6,195 nucleotides of DNA, taken from the NCBI GenBank assembly GCA_013203725.1, contig JABMPK010000054.1:1-6195 (forward strand). The letters run 5' to 3'. This document shows positions 3,998 to 6,195 of the stretch, piece by piece (within the stretch, counting starts at the first letter, position 1; the number at the start of each line of letters is the position of its first letter). Below the pieces are notes generated by a model. The model saw only the letters and a list, made by a program, of their open reading frames with translations. It ran no database searches and was not told where the DNA came from. This stretch comes from Candidatus Uhrbacteria bacterium (GTDB taxonomy: Bacteria > Patescibacteriota > Patescibacteriia > UBA9934 > UBA11717). Position numbers and translations under genes: made by a program.

Positions 3998-6195
3998 TTA
4001 CTGCACCTGTTCTACCCCTCTCCTTCGAAGGCTTTGTAGCCATGCAAGGATTATCATGAGCACTATCAAGGTTGCGATAGTGGTGTACAGATTGAGGTAG
4101 CTGAACGCTGATGCGAACATGTTCTTTTCTACCGTGAACACGCTCACTGCGCCTGGTCCGGTTTTAACCTTTGCGACCGGGTCGACTGCAACTGCGTATA
4201 TCGTGTGGTCGCCTGGCGCCAACTCAACGTCATCCTGGGAATGCTCTACGGCCCACACTCCCTCATCGTCAGTCTTTGTGAAGTATGCCAGAGCCTGTGT
4301 ACTGTGCACGTAAACGGCAACGTCCGAGTTCGGCATCGCGATACCTGCAAACCGGAACGTGTTACCAGTAGCCTGCGATACTGCCTGCGTTACCTGAGGT
4401 CTTGGCAAGCCTGGTAGCTCTATGGCCCCTGAGAGCTCCTCTAGAAGCTCTAGTGACGGCGCAACAGGCGCTATAACCACTGGAGGCAGAGTTTCGCCAC
4501 CAATGATAGGAAGCGGTGTTACAACGACCCCGGGAACTAATTCTACGATCACCGAGGAAGGCTCGCTCACGTTGTTCGCTTGGTCGATCACACGAATCGT
4601 AAATTCATGTTCTCCAATATCGAGCGCGCTTATTGAAGGAATGATCAACGACCAGTTCCCATCGTTATCTGCCTCCACCACGAATGTCGTTGTGTTATCC
4701 AGCACGATCTCGATTGTAGCGAACGGTTCAGCGACGCCCGTAAGCACTGGTGTTTCGTCGTTTATCAGATTCGACGATGGTGCTTTTATTTCTGACGGAA
4801 CTGGAGGTGAAAGATCTATAACAAATGTAACTGTTTCTGAGAACGGACTCAATATTCTTCTACTATCCACCGCCTGTACGGCTAATCTGTGGATTCCTTC
4901 CGTGAGCGTAAACAGCTCACCGAATCGTCCAAACGCATCAGCCGGGGATATAAACTCTCCCACAAAACTGCCGTTGTCGTATAAGTGAAGTAGGTATCCA
5001 GGTTCCGCTAATCCTGAGACTCGGATATTGGTGTAATTAACTCGTTGAGCTATCGGAGACAGAATTGGTGCGCTAGGTACTGGGTTTACAATCCCGAGTC
5101 CCTGTCCACTACCACCTCCTGACGCTACAACCGGAGTTGGCGTCGGTGTTGGAGCAGACGCTACGTACACGTTGATGTCGCTGACTGTCAACTCGTTACC
5201 AAAACTATCAACCGCCCAAATCTTCACAAATAGGTCTGACGTCGTAACGACTCCTGTGATCACCGTTGAGATTGTGAGCGCATTGCTCAGCAACGGATCG
5301 TCCGTAGTATTCCACTCAAGCGCGGTTCCTGTACGACCTTGTACGTCCGCCTGGGTTGCGCCGTGCCAGAGCTCATAGTGGTCAAAGTTTGTGTCGGTTG
5401 CCGGTGTCCAGTTTAGCGTTGCTGTTGTGTTGGTAGTCGAGAATGCTGAGAGTCCTGCCAATCCTGCTGGGTCCGCGGTGTCGAGCGTGAAGTCTGATGA
5501 CTCCAGTAACAATCCAGAATTACTAAACGCATCAACAGCAGAAAGCCGCACCCTCATATTTGGAACATCCTGCCCTGCAAAATCTGCTTCAGCATCCCAT
5601 GTAAAACTATTTCCCACACCCGTAGTTTGACCAGAACCAATATCTCCACTTACCGATGTGTCAGTGACAAGCCAGCTGACTCCCCCATCTTCCGATATAT
5701 CCAAACTAACTAGGAGTCCCGAAGCAGCGTCGTCAGACAAGTCGTATGTAACGGTAACAGTATTCGCTCCTGCGTCTTGTACTCCAACAAGGTTGCTGAT
5801 TACTGGCCCCGCCGTATCGATCGAGAATGACGAACTACTGGAATAAGCTCCTTGATTTCCGTAATAGTCGATTGAGCGCACTCGAACTCTCATGTCGGCC
5901 TCATACTGACCTGCAAAATCCGTTCCAGCATCCCAAGTGATAGTCTGGTTCGTGCCAGTTATCTGCCCAGATCCAACCGCTCCATTCAAACTAGTGTCCG
6001 CAACCGTCCAAGTTGACCCACCGTCATCAGAAATATCGATCTCAACAAGATGCCCCGCCGTAGTAACATCTACTAAGTCATACAATATTACAACGTCTGT
6101 AGTCCCGCCAGTTTGGGAGGCGGATACGTTTGATACTTCTGGATTTTTTGAGTCGACAGAGAAATTGGAAGATTCATAATATGATCCAACGTTTC
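3998..6195 (-). CDS. Large modular Ig/FN3 surface protein, C-terminal part (5' end outside window)
   Basis: This is the last 731 codons of a gene that enters from the right edge; the first complete codon is 6191-6193 and the stop is TAA 3998-4000. TTG at 6083-6085 lies inside a repeat whose homology continues upstream, so it is not a real start. Modules, numbered from the first visible residue: the end of one repeat (1-14), two full 112-residue repeats (15-126, 127-238), an FN3-like domain about 241-347 (ATLNWTPATDTNFDHYELW), PTPTPTP (348-354) and a Gly-rich stretch (358-366). Three bacterial Ig-like domains follow, about 376-460, 462-553 and 601-690, with a Pro-rich linker before the last (554-581). 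The end is one transmembrane helix (about 702-721, TTIATLIVLMIILAWL) and a basic tail SLRRRGVEQVQ. There is no Cys in the visible part, no LPXTG motif and no catalytic domain. The likely role is a membrane-anchored cell-surface or adhesion protein with the repeats outside; the binding partner is unknown. Confidence 0.85.
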   Translation of the reverse strand, partial: NVGSYYESSNFSVDSKNPEVSNVSASQTGGTTDVVILYDLVDVTTAGHLVEIDISDDGGSTWTVADTSLNGAVGSGQITGTNQTITWDAGTDFAGQYEADMRVRVRSIDYYGNQGAYSSSSSFSIDTAGPVISNLVGVQDAGANTVTVTYDLSDDAASGLLVSLDISEDGGVSWLVTDTSVSGDIGSGQTTGVGNSFTWDAEADFAGQDVPNMRVRLSAVDAFSNSGLLLESSDFTLDTADPAGLAGLSAFSTTNTTATLNWTPATDTNFDHYELWHGATQADVQGRTGTALEWNTTDDPLLSNALTISTVITGVVTTSDLFVKIWAVDSFGNELTVSDINVYVASAPTPTPTPVVASGGGSGQGLGIVNPVPSAPILSPIAQRVNYTNIRVSGLAEPGYLLHLYDNGSFVGEFISPADAFGRFGELFTLTEGIHRLAVQAVDSRRILSPFSETVTFVIDLSPPVPSEIKAPSSNLINDETPVLTGVAEPFATIEIVLDNTTTFVVEADNDGNWSLIIPSISALDIGEHEFTIRVIDQANNVSEPSSVIVELVPGVVVTPLPIIGGETLPPVVIAPVAPSLELLEELSGAIELPGLPRPQVTQAVSQATGNTFRFAGIAMPNSDVAVYVHSTQALAYFTKTDDEGVWAVEHSQDDVELAPGDHTIYAVAVDPVAKVKTGPGAVSVFTVEKNMFASAFSYLNLYTTIATLIVLMIILAWLQSLRRRGVEQVQ
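5132..5152 (-). other. PTPTPTP linker coding segment in the surface protein
   Basis: Seven codons give alternating Pro and Thr between the FN3-like domain and a Gly-rich segment (ASGGGSGQGLG). Such stiff Pro/Thr spacers followed by a flexible Gly stretch commonly join an outer domain set to a stalk in bacterial surface proteins. Here it divides the repeat/FN3 half from the membrane-proximal Ig half. Pro/Thr tracts can be glycosylated, but nothing in the sequence shows that. Confidence 0.7.
5480..5815 (-). repeat. 112-residue tandem repeat, copy nearest the FN3 domain
   Basis: This 336-bp unit matches the next one upstream in the gene at exactly equal length. Shared positions include YDL, the [SL]-[LI]-DIS-[DE]-DGG-x-[ST]-W block, DTS, GSGQ-x-TG, TWDA-x-x-DFAGQ and MRVR, ending in a S-x-F-[ST]-[IL]-D motif. 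The Asp-box-like signature here is SEDGGVSW. Nucleotide identity is patchy, so the duplication is old rather than recent. Confidence 0.8.
5816..6151 (-). repeat. 112-residue tandem repeat, copy nearest the window edge
   Basis: Second full copy of the 336-bp unit, with Asp-box-like SDDGGSTW (an exact S-x-D-x-G-x-T-W match) exactly 112 residues before the corresponding motif of the other copy. The 14 residues before it (NVGSYYESSNFSVD) match the end of a repeat (compare AYSSSSSFSID), so at least one more copy lies outside the window. Confidence 0.8.

Noticed and set aside
4422..4988. 188-codon open frame on the plus strand opposite the surface-protein gene.
   Set aside because: Its translation is low-complexity Ser/Thr-rich, has no recognisable domain, and lies entirely antisense to well-supported Ig-like domains. 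It is a shadow frame, as are the other short antisense frames over both large genes.
6083..6085. TTG at 6083-6085 as the start of the surface-protein gene.
   Set aside because: The frame stays open to the window edge, and the upstream 36 residues match the repeat pattern (SSNFSVD, NPEVSNVSAS), so the gene begins outside the window.

Overview
The window (6,195 bp) looks like a piece of a small-genome bacterium of the Patescibacteria/CPR type. This is an inference from style: the kinase H-box reads SHQLRTPLTGVKW, and there is a Cys-free surface protein with Ig/FN3 modules, a PTPTPTP linker and a C-terminal membrane anchor. Initiation sites lack a clear Shine-Dalgarno sequence. No ribosomal or other phylogenetic marker is present, so the assignment is tentative. 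The two long genes are fully open under the standard bacterial code and both end in TAA.

Layout, left to right. Positions 1-60 hold a perfect 20-bp palindrome (16-35) resembling a REP-type intergenic element. Positions 59-87 are a strong hairpin plus T-run terminator for the minus-strand gene that follows. A DoxX-like four-helix membrane protein gene runs leftward from 595. It is interrupted by an in-frame TAG at 221-223, and the same frame then continues for 39 codons with the expected last helix, ending at a TAA (101-103) just before the terminator. The divergent intergenic region (596-751) carries a perfect extended -10 promoter so close to the next gene that its mRNA should be leaderless. 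A large cytoplasmic sensor histidine kinase follows (752-3931, plus strand): four PAS domains, a GAF domain, a fifth PAS domain, then HisKA and HATPase. A bidirectional hairpin terminator (3942-3977) separates it from a convergent gene. That gene (3998 to beyond 6195, minus strand) encodes the C-terminal 731 residues of a long modular surface protein: 112-residue tandem repeats, an FN3-like domain, a Pro/Thr and Gly-rich hinge, three bacterial Ig-like domains and a C-terminal transmembrane anchor.

The three genes are separate transcription units: the first two are divergent and the last two convergent. No response regulator lies in the window, so the kinase's partner is unknown. A shared intergenic region is the only hint of a link between the kinase and the DoxX-like gene. 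I see no mobile element, CRISPR array, tRNA or rRNA, and no gene cluster that would suggest a new defence or biosynthetic system. The most notable observation is the amber codon inside an otherwise well-preserved DoxX reading frame.
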